A program made the position numbers and the translations under genes. Shown here piece by piece: positions 45,180 to 56,775 of a stretch of 64,000 bases of DNA. The notes beneath the pieces are model-generated. The model ran no database searches and was not told the DNA's origin. It saw only the letters and a list, made by a program, of their open reading frames with translations. Position 1 is the first letter of the stretch. Each line of letters opens with the position of its first letter. Where the stretch lies: positions 1,302,001-1,366,000 of the forward strand of contig NC_058506.1 in assembly GCF_020382885.2 (NCBI RefSeq), read 5' to 3'. Origin of the DNA: Scatophagus argus. Its lineage: Eukaryota; Chordata; Actinopteri; Scatophagidae.

Positions 45180-48100
45180 ATATCCTTTCATAGTACTACG
45201 TTCATTAGGTAGCTAGTCCAGCTAGCCCTGCTAATGTTATCATTGACACCTGACACCCGGTTCAGCAAATGTGAGAGCCAGTCGAGGTAATTTGGTACCC
45301 ATCTTTGAAATGAATAAGTACAGTAATTATAAATGAAGAAGCGACGAAGTGCAGACTGATTGTTAGAGCCTAGCCATGTTCCGTGTTCTGGTAATGCAAA
45401 CAGCGTCATCTCAAACTCTGCTTAGGAATCTTCTTGGACTTTCTGTTGGCGAACACCAGAGAGAAATTATTTAATATTAGGTCTCATGCGTCGTTGTGAA
45501 CAGCCTACTTTCTGTTTACGTTTACATTGTACACACTGAACAGCGATAAGCTAAACTGCATTACCAACTTAGTAACGTTAACTTGGCAAGCGTATACTTT
45601 CTGCAAGCAGGCGATTACGAACTGCGTAATCCAGTTTAAAGGTGGGCATTTTATTCCATCACATAACGTTCTGCGTTTGGGATCGTCTGTATATTGAGTT
45701 TTCCATTGGTCGGTGATACCATTACCCTGTAAGTGTATGAAAGAAATAACCTGGCATGCAGAATCGTATATAGCAAGATCCAGTTTATTTAGAATGTACC
45801 CTTTAAAAGCAGGACATGTCTCTCTACACAGACAGGCCATACAAGCATAGCTTTTATATAGCCGGAGTACATAAAATCCAGCCTAAAGGCTTTATAAAGC
45901 ACTGCATTACAGAAATACTACATTACACTGTATAATACGTCATTATTGTTATAGTTGAATTGTTTTTAGCTGGTTAAGTTATTGACAGTCTAGCTTTGAT
46001 TCTCATATCATAAAACCTCTACGGGGTCACTCTTGAACATGGCATAAATGTGTCTCATTGTAACTGGACATAATTGTCCTTAACCTTCCAAATGTTACAT
46101 ATGGACGGCACTATCTGGCTTTTGACACGCTCCCTGCAGTTGACATCTTTTCAGGCCTACAAGTTGCGGGTAACACACCTCTACCAACTGAAGCAGCACA
46201 GCATCCTTGTATCAGTGGGGCAGGATGAACATGGAATAAATCCTCTGGTAAGTTGGCAGTTCTCCAGAGAGCCCTCAAACATAAAACTGTTGTGTCAATG
46301 TTAATCGGCCCCTACTTAACTTTTTGTTTTTTCTTTTCAGGTAAAGGTATGGAACCTTGACAAGAGAGACAGTGGAAATCCTCTCTGCACTAGGATTTTT
46401 CCTGCAATTCCTGGCAACAGACCGACTGAAGTGTCTTGCCTCAGTGTACATGAAAACCTCAATTTCATGGCCATTGGTAAGATGCAAAGAAAGGCCCTGA
46501 CTTCCACTCACCGGCACAGCGTTTATCTTCCCAGTTTATAATGGAGGCTGTGTTTCTTAACAGGCTTCACAGACGGTAGTGTTGTTTTGACCAAAGGTGA
46601 CATCACCAGGGATCGTCACAGTAAAACACTGACTCTGCATGAGGGAACCAGCCCAGTCACAGGCCTTGCTTTTCGCCAAGTGGCAAAGGTTACACATCTG
46701 TTTGTTGCCACTCTGGAGAAGGTTCATGTAAGTAAGGTCACTCTCAGAACATGTAGGTGCTGGGCATCATTTTTCAGCTTATCTAGCAGCTCTTGTTTTG
46801 ACCCTGTTCTAGTGGCCACCATACTGAACTTCTCTCCACTGCCTTCTTGTCTCTGATTGCTCAGTGCTACACCTTGTCCATCAAGGAATATCCTAAAGTA
46901 GAGCTGGATACGCATGGTTGTGCACTGCGCTGCTCCTCCCTGGCAGATCCCTCCCAGGATTCCCAGTTTATTGTGGCTGGTGACGAATGCGTGTACCTGT
47001 ACCAACCTGATGAGCGAGGGCCCTGCTTTGCCTTCGATGGACAAAAGCTGTTGGCTCACTGGCACCGTGGATATCTGTTTCTACTCATCAGGGATGCAAA
47101 GTCACCCGGCAAGTAAGGACAACACTGAATAAATAAATAAAGGTATATCTTGTGAGCATAAAATAATGGTGGAGTGACACTGGCAACATAGAGGCTGCAT
47201 TAATGTGCCACTTGAGATGATCAAATGGTGATATTTTCTGTCAAAAGTCAAATGTACAGGAACACATTCTGCAGATCTATGGGGGATATTATGTTAGGAT
47301 TTGCAGCACTTCAGGCGATGAAGTATCATTTGTATTAGCCTAGTTATATATATTTATATTGCATTATTTTATCCCAGAATATATATTTAGGAAACTTCTG
47401 TTCAAGGGAGTGAAATATGGAAGGAGTGAATGAAAATTACCAGAAATAGCTGCTGCACCTGTATCTTACTGCTGTGTTGACTGACCACTGCAGGACAGGC
47501 AGCTGTCTGAGGAAAAAGCAGGCGTGAAAATCTACAAATGGAGAGAGATGACAGCCAGGTCCAAGTGCTGACAGAGAGTAGTTCAGACTATAAAAACCTT
47601 CAGTGAAAGCAGAAAAAATATTACAGCAAATTAGAAGATGGATCATAAAATAACTTTACAGCAAGCTCAACCTAAGAAAGCAGCAGTCTGGCAGTTTGCT
47701 GTTGTGCAGTGGCCTTCAACTTGAATATGGATTTTTCCTGCCTGTTAACGCTCGAAGTAGCTCTGGTCCAGTGCCATATGATTGAAACAGCCGGTGACAC
47801 TTACTACTTGTAGTATAACCTTCCTCTTGCATGGTAAAAACAAAATTGCTGTGTTTCTTCAGTGTTATTTCATTGCTTGCTTATTTCACGAATTTTCCCC
47901 TCATACAGGTTTTAGTCCATCAGTGAATAGCAGAGTCTCTGTGAAAGAACAGTGCCCTAACTGTTGGCCTTACTTCTGTACCCAGGACAGATTTTGGTAC
48001 CAGGGAGAGCTCCTCATCAGATAAACAGCTTCTGACCATCTATGATCTGGATAACAAGTTCATCGCCTACAGTGCTGCTTTTGATGATGTCGTTGATGTG

Positions 48101-51100
48101 GTGGCAGAATGGGGCTCCTTCTACATCCTGACCAGAGATGGAAAAATGTTTGTTCTTCAGGAGAAAGACACACAAACCAAACTGGAGGTGAGTATAGAGG
48201 GCACCACCTAAAACTGATGATTCATAACTTGCTTAACGAACAGTCCGGAAACACTGCGTTCATTTATAAATCAGTTCACTGACTTATATTACTGTGGCTC
48301 AGATAGCAGGGTTGTCCCTTCCTTGTCCGTTTTTTAAAGATGCTCTTTAAGAAGAACCTGTTTGTGATGGCTATAAACCTGGCCAAGAACCAGCACCTGG
48401 ACAGTGACGGACTGTCTGAGATCTTCAGACAGTATGGTGATCACCTTTACCTTAAGGGAGACCATGACGGAGCCATCCAGCAGTACATTCGGTAACTATG
48501 TCACTGAACATTGCCCTGATGACTTAGGCTGTTGTTGTTTAATTGGACTGTGTAATGTGCTGTATTTGAGTAATATTGTAATACTTTTTTAAACATTACA
48601 TTATTTAGAAGTGTTAAAGACATAGATATTACATATAGATATATTTTGTATCAGTGGTTAAAGATACAACAGAGAAATGCAGTCCTTATTTGGTATTCTG
48701 TGTTCATTTTTAATGTAAACCTAAGCACTTACAATTAGTACTTTAGTAATCTCCCAGCTTTTGGAGACTTTGTTGATGAGCAGTCTCCCCACTGGTGAAA
48801 CCACTTTATTAACACCACTGTTTTTTTTTTCACAGCACCATTGGGAAACTGGAACCATCATATGTCATCAGGAAATTTCTGGACGCACAGAGGATCCACA
48901 ACCTGACGGCCTACCTGCAAGCTCTGCACCGTCAGTCACTAGCCAACGCAGACCACACCACGCTGCTGCTCAACTGTTACACCAAGCTGAAGGACAGCTC
49001 CAAGTTGGAAGAGTTTATTAAGGTGACTGACTAGTAAGCGCTGAGGGTGTAGGTTCTAGTAGTGTGTACAAATTAAAAAGTGGAAGTACTCTGCAGTAAA
49101 ATGTAAAAACTTTTAGAATACTAGGTGGATGGGATGGGGAACAGTGCGCAACATAATTTTAAGCTTAATTTCATAATGAACAGGTCATTAATGATTGCCA
49201 TATTATCTCACCATTGTTCTCCCTCACTGTATTCCAACAGAGCAGTGAAAGTGAGGTCCACTTTGATGTTGAGATTGCCATTAAGGTTCTTCGGCAGGCT
49301 GGCTACCACAGCCATGCTGTTTTCTTGGCTGAGAAACACATGCACCACGAATGGTACCTGAAGATCCAGCTGGAAGATCTCAAGGTAAAAAACATACGAG
49401 TTGTTTCACAGACCTTTGTTAGACAGGTGTATTTAGATCTCTTGGGGCTGTTGACAACTTGCGAGTAACAGGTGCACTTTTTGAGACAAGTAAATATTTA
49501 CTGTATCTGACCTTTGAAGGTTTTCCTTGTCAGTGTCCATATGTTTTCTCTCATACAAAAATGCACCCACTAAGTATACAAACTCATACAAATATCTGGT
49601 TTGGTTAATGTGCTCCGAACCAATAAAAAGCAGCCAAATTTGTGCTGGAATATAATTTTTTCCTCTGTCACAAAATGCCCCAAATGTAGCCCTTCCTCTG
49701 AGTCTTAACTCAGTCAAAGAGACATACATCATACCTAATATCTATTGATTAAGGACAAGCTTTCATAAATCTATGTAAAAATTACTGATGAAAGGGTCCA
49801 GTGAAAATCTGTCAGTTGTTAGTTGTTGATAGATTATGAACAGGAGAACACAAAGCAGGACGTTGTAGGGTTGCTAAAGTGTAAATGGGCTAAATACATG
49901 TAGGAGCAGATAGTTTGATGTTCAATATTTAAACATTCAACGAGATTCATCCTCAAAAACCTTTAAGTAGTTTTCAGCAGATTTGTTATGCAAGGCACAA
50001 CAAATTTATTTGTATAGCACCTTTAAACAACAAGGCAATTCAAAGTGCTTTACATAAGACATGAACATGTTAAGACAGTACAGAAAAGAAACACAAGGCA
50101 ATAAAACAAGTCGGCATAAACACACACACAAATGATATCAAAGGATTAATACAGAGTAAAATAGAAACAAAAACAGAGTAAGACAGGTTAAACAGTACAA
50201 TAAAAGTTACAGGAGTTACATTAAAGTGTAAGATATGAATAAGTGGTTCCAGATTTTATCAAATAGACTGACAAAGAGAAGAGTCTAAACTCTAAAGAGT
50301 TGGATCAGGTCTGGAGTGTGTCCATGAATTGTGGAGGGGCTCCAATTGCAATTTTCTTGGCCGATTCCGATTTTCGTTTTTTTTTTTTTGGTGTGTGACC
50401 TGCAGATACCGATTTTTGCAGATTCCCATTTTCTTTCTAAGAACTATACATGCAAAATTTTACTTTCATAATGAAAGAAATTTTAAACTAAACCAAACAA
50501 AAGCAGGTCCAACAGATTTATATAACAAAACAAATGTCAGTTACTTATATTTTATAGTATGCTTATAATTTCACCAGCGCTGATGTAATTTATCAGATTT
50601 CTGAGGCCTCTATTCTCAACTATGGAGAACAGCTGATCATCCAGGGTCATGAACTCCATAGTTTTCCTCACAACTGCTTTTGTCTTTTCACTGCTCATAC
50701 CAAGGAAATATACTGTAGGAGAGGCTGCTGGCTTGCGTTTGGCACGGACCTCTGGCTAGCTTTAGCTTTAGCCACTTTTTATTTGCTTAGTTTCTTCAAA
50801 TTGCACATCAACTGGACATAAGTTCTTCAATTTGATTGATTTTGTATTTGTCTTAACGTGAATGTTACAGGTTTAAGTCCTCGACTACACCAAGATTTCT
50901 GACCTGGCTGCATTTGTTACATTAGTGACTAAAGCTTGCTTAATCTTTCTTTTTTGGGTCCCAAGACAACTAATTTTAGTTTTAACTTAAGCTGACAAGC
51001 TGAAGTTGGGGACTGTCTCACAAGGGCATCTAAAATCTAAAGGGAGATGTGTGTTTCTTTTCTTGCTTTCATTTCACCATATCTGTTTTTGGTTTTGAGT

Positions 51101-54100
51101 ACCACAAGGAGATCATTTATTATCTCTTATCTATATTTAATTTATATATGTATCTGATTTCTACAAATTGTAAATGACTGAATTAAAATCTCTAACCAAG
51201 CAAACAATAACAAATAAGAAAAAATAAGATACCTATATTATATTATAGCTGTATAGTAATTTGACCTATGACCAGTTTCTCCATCAACAGTTTCTCTCTT
51301 TTTTCAAAGATACTGCAAACAAACTTCTCCCCTCGTATGCGTTCTATATGTTCTATATGCTGCATGTACCCATGATTCTGTTTCACAAATCTCACTCACT
51401 GTGGGACTGGGCACATGTGCTCAAGCATCATTTCCACCCCTACAGTTGGGACTGTTTTCCATCTCTGAAAAGGGCTGTTCTGTCTTCCCTCCAAAACCCA
51501 GAACTACCAGGAGGGGCTGCGTTATATTGGACGTCTGCCTTTTGAACAAGCTGAGAGCAACATGAAGCGTTACGGCAAGACACTGATGCACCACGTCCCT
51601 GAAGGTACCACGCTACTCCTGAAGGGCTTATGCACCAACTACCAACCAAGCGGAGACGCTGCTGAAAAAGACAGCCTGGATAGGGGTCACATCAATAAGG
51701 TCGGTCTTCGGAAATTTTCACGTGTCTGTCAGTTGAACCTGAAAATAGTGTGAGTTTTCATGTGATCAATAAGCAAAGAAAAAAGAAACTTGTCCATTTT
51801 TTCTTTTAAGGCCAACTCGGAGGAATTCATCCCAATATTTGCTAACAACCCACGAGAGCTGAAAGCCTTCCTGGAACACATGATTGAGGTGGAACCCCAT
51901 TCTCCTCAGGGTGTGTATGACACATTGCTGGAGCTTCGGCTGCAAGACTGGGCACACGAACAGGACCCTGAGGTCAGTCCAACACTCACAGACTAGGTAT
52001 GCCTCCTCACAGAATAATTTTCCAATACAGTACGCAGTAGACAGAGGTTGCTGTGTGATCGTGTCATGCTAAAAAATTGGAAATGCTGTCAAACAAATGG
52101 AAAATAATTTCACCTTGTTGTAATGGCAGAGAAAAAAGGTCCTGCAGGGGGAAGCTGTGTCGCTGCTGAGGAGTGACAACACTGTATTTGATAAGGCGCT
52201 GGTCCTCTGCCAGATGCACAACTTCAAAGAAGGAATCCTCTACCTTTATGAGAAGGGCAAACTGTAAGTGATGGGGACTGAACAGCATCTGGATATGTCA
52301 GTTGCACTTTATGAGATAACCAGGGCTGGGCATTATTATCGTGTTAACGCATTGCTTGGTTGGCGCCGATGATTGTTTTGTTGCACATTAACATCGTTTT
52401 TTTTTAATATAACAATTAATTAAAAATCCGTTGCTCGCTAGTGAACTAACCGTTGCTCACTAAAAAAACTGCGTTGACGCGCTAAGGAGTGTTTGTCGGT
52501 GTTGATTAATTGATGCGTTAATGCGATGATAACGCGTTAACTTGCACAGCCCTTGAGATAACACAACATCTTGTTACTCACTACTTTCATATGGCATTTG
52601 AAATCAGTGTGCCAGTAACACTGCAGGCAGTTTAGAGCACGTGTTAAACGAAATCAATATTGTCTTGAATATTAATGACTGACTGATCTTGACAAATGAT
52701 GAATAATTAATTACTTTACTGGTGACAACTAGTGAACATATTATGACTGATATAGATCTATCAAAGATCCGGTTTCGAATCTAATTAATATCCTCAGTAC
52801 AGTGTGTTCAGACAGAAAGTGAATATATTCTTTTGCACAGTGAGATCACATATGTACAACTGGAGGGGAAATGTATTTTACGTTATGAGAGGGGAGGATA
52901 AAGAAATCTCAGGTCAGTGTTGAGTTCAGGCAGTGGCAACTGGCTTCAAACACGCAGACACACACACACACCGTATGTTGTTACTTGTTAATGTCCAGCT
53001 GATGTACAGTAAGTACAGTTTTCTGGTTGCTGGAGATGAATAAACATAAATAGGGCATATGGGAAGTAGATATAAATGATCCTGTGATCATACTTGCTTT
53101 CTGTTTGAACACACAATTAGACCACTTAAAATGTTTGGGCAAATTCCTCAACTTATTTGTACTTTTATAAGTTTTATTAGGACCAGTGATGCCTCAGTCA
53201 ACCTACGAATATGTGTCTGCGAGAGAGAGTACAAGATAAAAGTTGTTTGTTTTTGCTTTTTCGACAAGTTGAGCTGAGGAAATTTTGTAAAATTTGAATG
53301 CCATAACTGTGAATAAATAGGATTTGATTTGTATCTGTTTGCAGGTACCAGCAGATAATGCACTACCACATGCAGAATGAGGAGTACGGAAAAGTGATAG
53401 AGGCCTGCAAACGCTATGGCGACCAAGAGGGTTGCCTCTGGGAGCAGGCACTGGGATACTTTGCCAGAAAAGAAGAGGACTGCAAGGCCTACATCAGTGA
53501 GGTCCTACATCACATCGACCAAAACAACCTGATGCCTCCATTACTTGGTGAGTTGTTCGACATTTTGTTTTAAATTTTGTGCATGCTTGTTTGGATTTTA
53601 ATCAAAAGAATCCAACTCGCCCAACATTAGATACAGTTCAAAACAAGATTGAAAAATTGAGATCTCTTAGCACCAGTGGGATTTTGTTTGAAAAAAAACA
53701 AAAACATAGCTTCACATCCATGATTTTTGTTTTCATGATCTGTCTCAGTGGTACAGACACTGGCGCACAACTCGACAGCCACTCTCTCTGTCATCAAGGA
53801 CTACCTCATCAACAAGCTGCAGAGGGAGAGCCAACAGATAGAGGACGACGAACGCAAAATCCGCCAGTACCGCGAAGAAACCGCTCACCTCCGCTCCGAG
53901 ATCCAGGAGCTCAAAACGAGGTGGGCCATGTGATGCATGGGATTTACCATGAAATTTACTCTTGGGCAGCTGAGATACATATACAAACAAAAATAAACAC
54001 CACCAGTTCTACGAGTAATTCTTTCATCCTTCACGTTCACATTCTTTTGGTTATGTTTATTATTGCATCTGTTTTGGGGGGGTTGGTGGCTCGGGGGGGG

Positions 54101-55500
54101 GGTAGAAGTGACAGATGATGGCTGGCAAACAAGCTATGCTAACATGGCCTGAAGAAGTCATAGATTTCCCAGTATGAATCATATTATATTACATTTTCAT
54201 GTGCGAATGTAAATCTTGACCCCAATATTTTCACACAGTGCCAAGATATTCCAGAAGACCAAGTGTAACATGTGCAACAGCCCGCTGGAGCTGCCCTCTG
54301 TTCATTTCCTGTGTAGCCACTCCTTCCACCAACATTGCTTTGAAAGCTACGCTGAGAGTGAGGCTGAGTGCCCGACTTGCACTCCAGAGAACCGCAAAGT
54401 CATGGACATGCTGCGTGCCCAGGACCAGAAACGTGACCTGCATGACCACTTCAACAGACAGGTATCTATACTTTAACTAGAAGAACATGGCTGATTGGTT
54501 TATTCTGAATTTGATGACAGCAACACATTTCTAACAAGTTGGGACGCAAGCAACAAACGACTGAGAAAGTGGTGGAATGCTCCAAAAAACCACTTGTTTG
54601 GAACATCCCACAGTAAAACAGATTAATTGGTAACACTGGGTATGAAAGAGGTATCTTCAAATGACTCAGTTGTTCACAAGCGAGCTAGGTTCACCACTTT
54701 GTGCAAAAAACTGTGTGGGAAAATAGTCCGACAGTTTGAAAACAACATTTCTCAATGAATAATTGCAAGGAATATATGGATTTTACCATCTACAATCCAT
54801 ACTATCATCAAGAGTTTAATCTCTACACCTAAGGGGCAAGGCTGAATACTGTATCAAGGCTATTACTACATGGACTCAGGAACACTCAGGAACCAGTGTG
54901 TATGCAGTCCAGATCTGTCTCCTGTTAAAAATGTGTGGACTATTATAAAGCATAAAAACAACGGCAGAGATCCTGGACTGTTGAGCAACCGAGGTTTCAT
55001 TTTGAAAACTTAAACAATTAGTGTCCTCAGTTCCCTGACACTTACTGAGTGTTGTCAAAAGAAAAGGTGATGGAACCCACTGGTAAACATGTCCCTGTCC
55101 CAACTTTTTTTTGGAACATGTTGCAGCTGTCAAGTTCAGAATGACTGTAATGACTGTATTCTGTCAAAAAACAATAATTATTTACAGTTTACATGGTGAC
55201 TCAACCTTTATGGAGCCAGGGCTGTGCTTGGTTGCACTTTATGTTTTTTTCACTAATTAACTGCAGTGCATTGCAGTTGCATCAGCACCATATGTGGAAA
55301 TGCATGTTCTTATGTCTTTTTTTTTATGGTTTCAGCTGCGCACCTCTAATGACGGTTTCTCTGTCGTGGCCGACTATTTTGGTCGAGGAGTGTTTAACAA
55401 ACTGACTCTGGTCACCGACCCGCCTGGCAGCAAAACTGTTGGGAGCCTAGAGGTCAACCTGCAGAGAGATCTTCTCATCCACACCAAGAGAAACTGCTAG
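45038..55500 (+). CDS. VPS11: VPS11, HOPS/CORVET tethering complex core subunit (16 exons)
   Basis: Exons: 45,038-45,179; 46,099-46,247; 46,341-46,476; 46,564-46,727; 46,865-47,112; 47,986-48,187; 48,340-48,491; 48,836-49,022; 49,241-49,384; 51,502-51,699; 51,811-51,972; 52,130-52,263; 53,345-53,547; 53,749-53,920; 54,239-54,461; 55,336-55,500. Total 2,781 nt, 926 codons plus stop, near the usual ~940. VPS11 is a scaffold of the HOPS and CORVET complexes that tether late endosomes, lysosomes and endosomes before fusion. Seen: N-terminal MAAFLQWRKFVFFDK and propeller region (CDSGRG, HENLNFMAIG, VAGDECVYLYQPDERGPCF), an alpha-solenoid (YGDHLY ... IRKFLDAQRIHNL), a coiled coil at about 760-797, and a RING-H2 with C807, C810, C823, H825, H828, C831, C842, C845. 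All introns are GT-AG except the first, which is AT-AC. Confidence 0.97.
45180..46098 (+). other. U12-type AT-AC intron of VPS11
   Basis: Donor ATATCCTTTC at 45,180-45,189, branch-like TCCTTAAC at 46,077-46,084, and end AC at 46,097-46,098, about 15 nt after the branch adenosine. Splicing here rejoins the GAT ATG GAC frame (GDMDGTIW), as expected for VPS11. Confidence 0.9.
46099..46247 (+). CDS. VPS11: VPS11 exon 2
   Basis: Reads MDGTIWLLTRSLQLTSFQAY to HGINPL. Donor GTAAGT, phase 0. Confidence 0.95.
46341..46476 (+). CDS. VPS11: VPS11 exon 3
   Basis: Reads VKVWNLDKRDSGNPLCTRIF to HENLNFMAI; a propeller blade. Donor GTAAGA, phase 1. Confidence 0.95.
46564..46727 (+). CDS. VPS11: VPS11 exon 4
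   Basis: Reads GFTDGSVVLTKGDITRDRHS to FVATLEKVH. Donor GTAAGT, phase 0. Confidence 0.94.
46865..47112 (+). CDS. VPS11: VPS11 exon 5
   Basis: Reads CYTLSIKEYPKVELDTHGC to RDAKSPG plus a split lysine codon; includes VAGDECVYLYQPDERGPCF. Donor GTAAGG, phase 2. Confidence 0.94.
47986..48187 (+). CDS. VPS11: VPS11 exon 6
   Basis: Completes the lysine codon, then TDFGTRESSSDKQLLTIYDL to LQEKDTQTKLE. Donor GTGAGT, phase 0. Confidence 0.93.
48340..48491 (+). CDS. VPS11: VPS11 exon 7
   Basis: Reads MLFKKNLFVMAINLAKNQHL to AIQQYI plus a split arginine. Start of the helical solenoid. Donor GTAACT, phase 2. Confidence 0.94.
48836..49022 (+). CDS. VPS11: VPS11 exon 8
   Basis: Reads TIGKLEPSYVIRKFLDAQRI to SSKLEEFIK. 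Donor GTGACT, phase 0. Confidence 0.95.
49241..49384 (+). CDS. VPS11: VPS11 exon 9
   Basis: 48 codons: SSESEVHFDVEIAIKVLRQA to WYLKIQLEDLK. Donor GTAAAA, phase 0. Confidence 0.95.
49990..50300 (-). mobile_element. Short retroelement-type repeat in VPS11 intron 9
   Basis: Begins AATTTATTTGTATAGCACCT and continues through CAATTCAAAGTGCTTTACAT, blocks common in fish dispersed repeats and looking like an inverted LINE/SINE 3' end. No coding content. Confidence 0.5.
50335..50770 (-). mobile_element. hAT transposase fragment (ZBED-like), VPS11 intron 9
   Basis: The minus strand from about 50,770 to 50,560 reads [30 protein letters not shown], then FSIVENRGLRNLINYI. This resembles the block ahead of the core of ZBED-type hAT transposases. 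The rest of the transposase is deleted. A related fragment lies at 60,040-60,480 in the opposite direction. Confidence 0.7.
51502..51699 (+). CDS. VPS11: VPS11 exon 10
   Basis: Reads NYQEGLRYIGRLPFEQAESN to a variable loop ending HINK. Donor GTCGGT is weak but keeps frame, phase 0. Confidence 0.92.
51811..51972 (+). CDS. VPS11: VPS11 exon 11
   Basis: 54 codons: ANSEEFIPIFANNPRELKAF to WAHEQDPE. Donor GTCAGT, phase 0. Confidence 0.95.
52130..52263 (+). CDS. VPS11: VPS11 exon 12
   Basis: Reads RKKVLQGEAVSLLRSDNTVF to LYEKGK plus a split leucine. Donor GTAAGT, phase 2. Confidence 0.94.
52321..52554. mobile_element. hAT-type MITE with 8-bp target duplication
   Basis: Begins CAGGGCTGGGCATTATTATC and ends with the inverted equivalent (...GCACAGCCCTT). 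GAGATAAC stands on both sides (52,313-52,320 and 52,555-52,562), the 8-bp duplication typical of hAT. It sits 57 bases after a VPS11 exon and carries no transposase. Confidence 0.85.
53345..53547 (+). CDS. VPS11: VPS11 exon 13
   Basis: Reads YQQIMHYHMQNEEYGKVIEA to NLMPPLL plus 1 nt. Donor GTGAGT, phase 1. Confidence 0.95.
53749..53920 (+). CDS. VPS11: VPS11 exon 14 (coiled coil)
   Basis: Reads VVQTLAHNSTATLSVIKDYL, then the charged helix QQIEDDERKIRQYREET to ELKT. Donor GTGGGC, phase 2. Confidence 0.95.
54239..54461 (+). CDS. VPS11: VPS11 exon 15 (RING-H2)
   Basis: Holds all eight zinc ligands (C-x2-C-x12-C-x-H-x2-H-x2-C-x10-C-x2-C) and ends RDLHDHFNRQ. Donor GTATCT, phase 0. Confidence 0.96.
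54500..55150 (+). mobile_element. Internally deleted Tc1-like element, VPS11 intron 15
   Basis: Contains a block in the style of a Tc1 helix-turn-helix (Q..VVHKRARFTTLCKK, then IVRQFENNISQ*IIARNIWI by eye, with stops) and a 3' end with the CCCAACTTTTTTTTGGAAC sequence seen in fish elements of this type. The catalytic part is missing. Boundaries approximate. Confidence 0.5.
55336..55500 (+). CDS. VPS11: VPS11 exon 16 and stop
   Basis: Reads LRTSNDGFSVVADYFGRGVF to LLIHTKRNC, stop TAG at 55,498-55,500. Acceptor GTTTCAG. Confidence 0.95.
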   Translation: MRTSNDGFSVVADYFGRGVFNKLTLVTDPPGSKTVGSLEVNLQRDLLIHTKRNC

Positions 55501-55920
55501 AAGCCTCAGCTTGTGATTATGGTCTAAATTCTAGCTGGACATTCTCTTTGTGTCCAGCTTCACATTAGTGCTGGCTCAGCCACGTGTGTGAGGTGCCACT
55601 TTATTTATCAGAAAATGTAACTGCCTGCTTTTAGTACCTGTGATGGACCTATTTGCATAATTGTGCTCTTGTCAGTCATGATTCACTGGGGATTGATTGT
55701 AATAAATGTACTTTAGTTTAAAACAATGTGTAATACTGTGTCCTAAGGCCTTGCTGAATTACACGTTGGAGAAGTTTGCTTTGTTGTGTTTGCTTTTACT
55801 CATTCTCTTACATGTGTCAATAATAATCTGTCCTTATTGAAATTATTTGTCATTATTTTAGTCACTCAAACCCGAGTGAAAATATCAATAAAGTCATTAT
55901 CAAGTGCATTTTCTTGAAAT
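55501..55920 (+). other. VPS11: VPS11 3' untranslated region
   Basis: Non-coding tail with AATAAA at 55,701-55,706 and again near 55,888. The first probably ends the main transcript at about 55,725. Confidence 0.65.
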
Positions 55921-56700
55921 AGAATTGTCTCTGGGCTTTATGCATTTTGCAGTTTGTGTCATCTTCCATTGTGGCTATTAACAAATACATATAACAGGTC
56001 ACCTGATGCTATATCAATGTCAGATTATACTGCATTACATGGTGTGTAACGAAATATTTGTATTTTATGAGAGGGTTGTTTGCACTCATATCCACTTCAC
56101 AACACCTTTTAAACCTGTCCAAAGCCTGCTTTGAGATGCCTTCACCTTCAAAATCACACTAGTAGACGTACGGGCAACTTGGGTGCCTGGACTCAAGGCA
56201 TCTCCATGCAGGTGTAGATTTTTCTCATTTTTGTAATCGTGTTGCCTTGAGTTCCACTCTATTTCTGATGGTAGGATTCACTTTTCCTTCACATGCTCTA
56301 CATATTTTGCCATTACTGTGATTCTGATTATGAGTGACATTCAGAGAGGATTTGAATTTGATTCAGCTCTGTTTGATTTTCCTTTCATTCCTTTTATGTT
56401 TCTTGGAAAAGTCATGTTAATCCAATATATTACTGCAAATAAGTGGATTTTTCACAACATATTTTTACATCAAGATTTTTCATTGAAGAAAGATGTGTTA
56501 ATATTGGAGTACTCATGCAGAAGTCAGAAGACTTACTGAAAACAGATTCAGCAATTGAAAATTATTTTAACATCAAACAACATGCAATTATGAAAGTTAC
56601 GTTGAGATCACTCAAATAAAGTGGGGAAATAATTAACAAAATTAAGTTAAAAGTGACATGTGGTTTGCTCATACTTGGAAATGTCGTCTTTCATTTTACG
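55921..56700. other. VPS11-HYOU1 spacer
   Basis: AT-rich, with chance frames only. No gene or clear repeat seen. Confidence 0.6.
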
Positions 56701-56713
56701 CCCACTATCTGGA

Positions 56714-56724
56714 CGTGGACCAAT
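56714..56724 (-). promoter_or_regulatory. ERSE-II-type element, copy 1
   Basis: The + strand CGTGGACCAAT reads ATTGGTCCACG on the minus strand, an exact ATTGG-N-CCACG (NF-Y plus ATF6/XBP1). A GACGTCA core follows at 56,749-56,755. HYOU1 is an ER-stress gene, so the context fits. Confidence 0.65.
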
Positions 56725-56764
56725 TGGATGTAGCCAGAAGTTCTTTTCGACGTCACTCACCTCA

Positions 56765-56775
56765 CGTGGACCAAT
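56765..56775 (-). promoter_or_regulatory. ERSE-II-type element, copy 2
   Basis: A second exact ATTGG-N-CCACG on the minus strand, 51 bases from the first and in the same orientation. The E-box-like CACGTG overlaps it, and GCGTG (possible HIF core) follows at about 56,787. Confidence 0.65.

Noticed and set aside
51261..51545. 94-codon frame in VPS11 intron 9
   Set aside because: Crosses a real splice acceptor at 51,501 and uses the wrong frame for exon 10.
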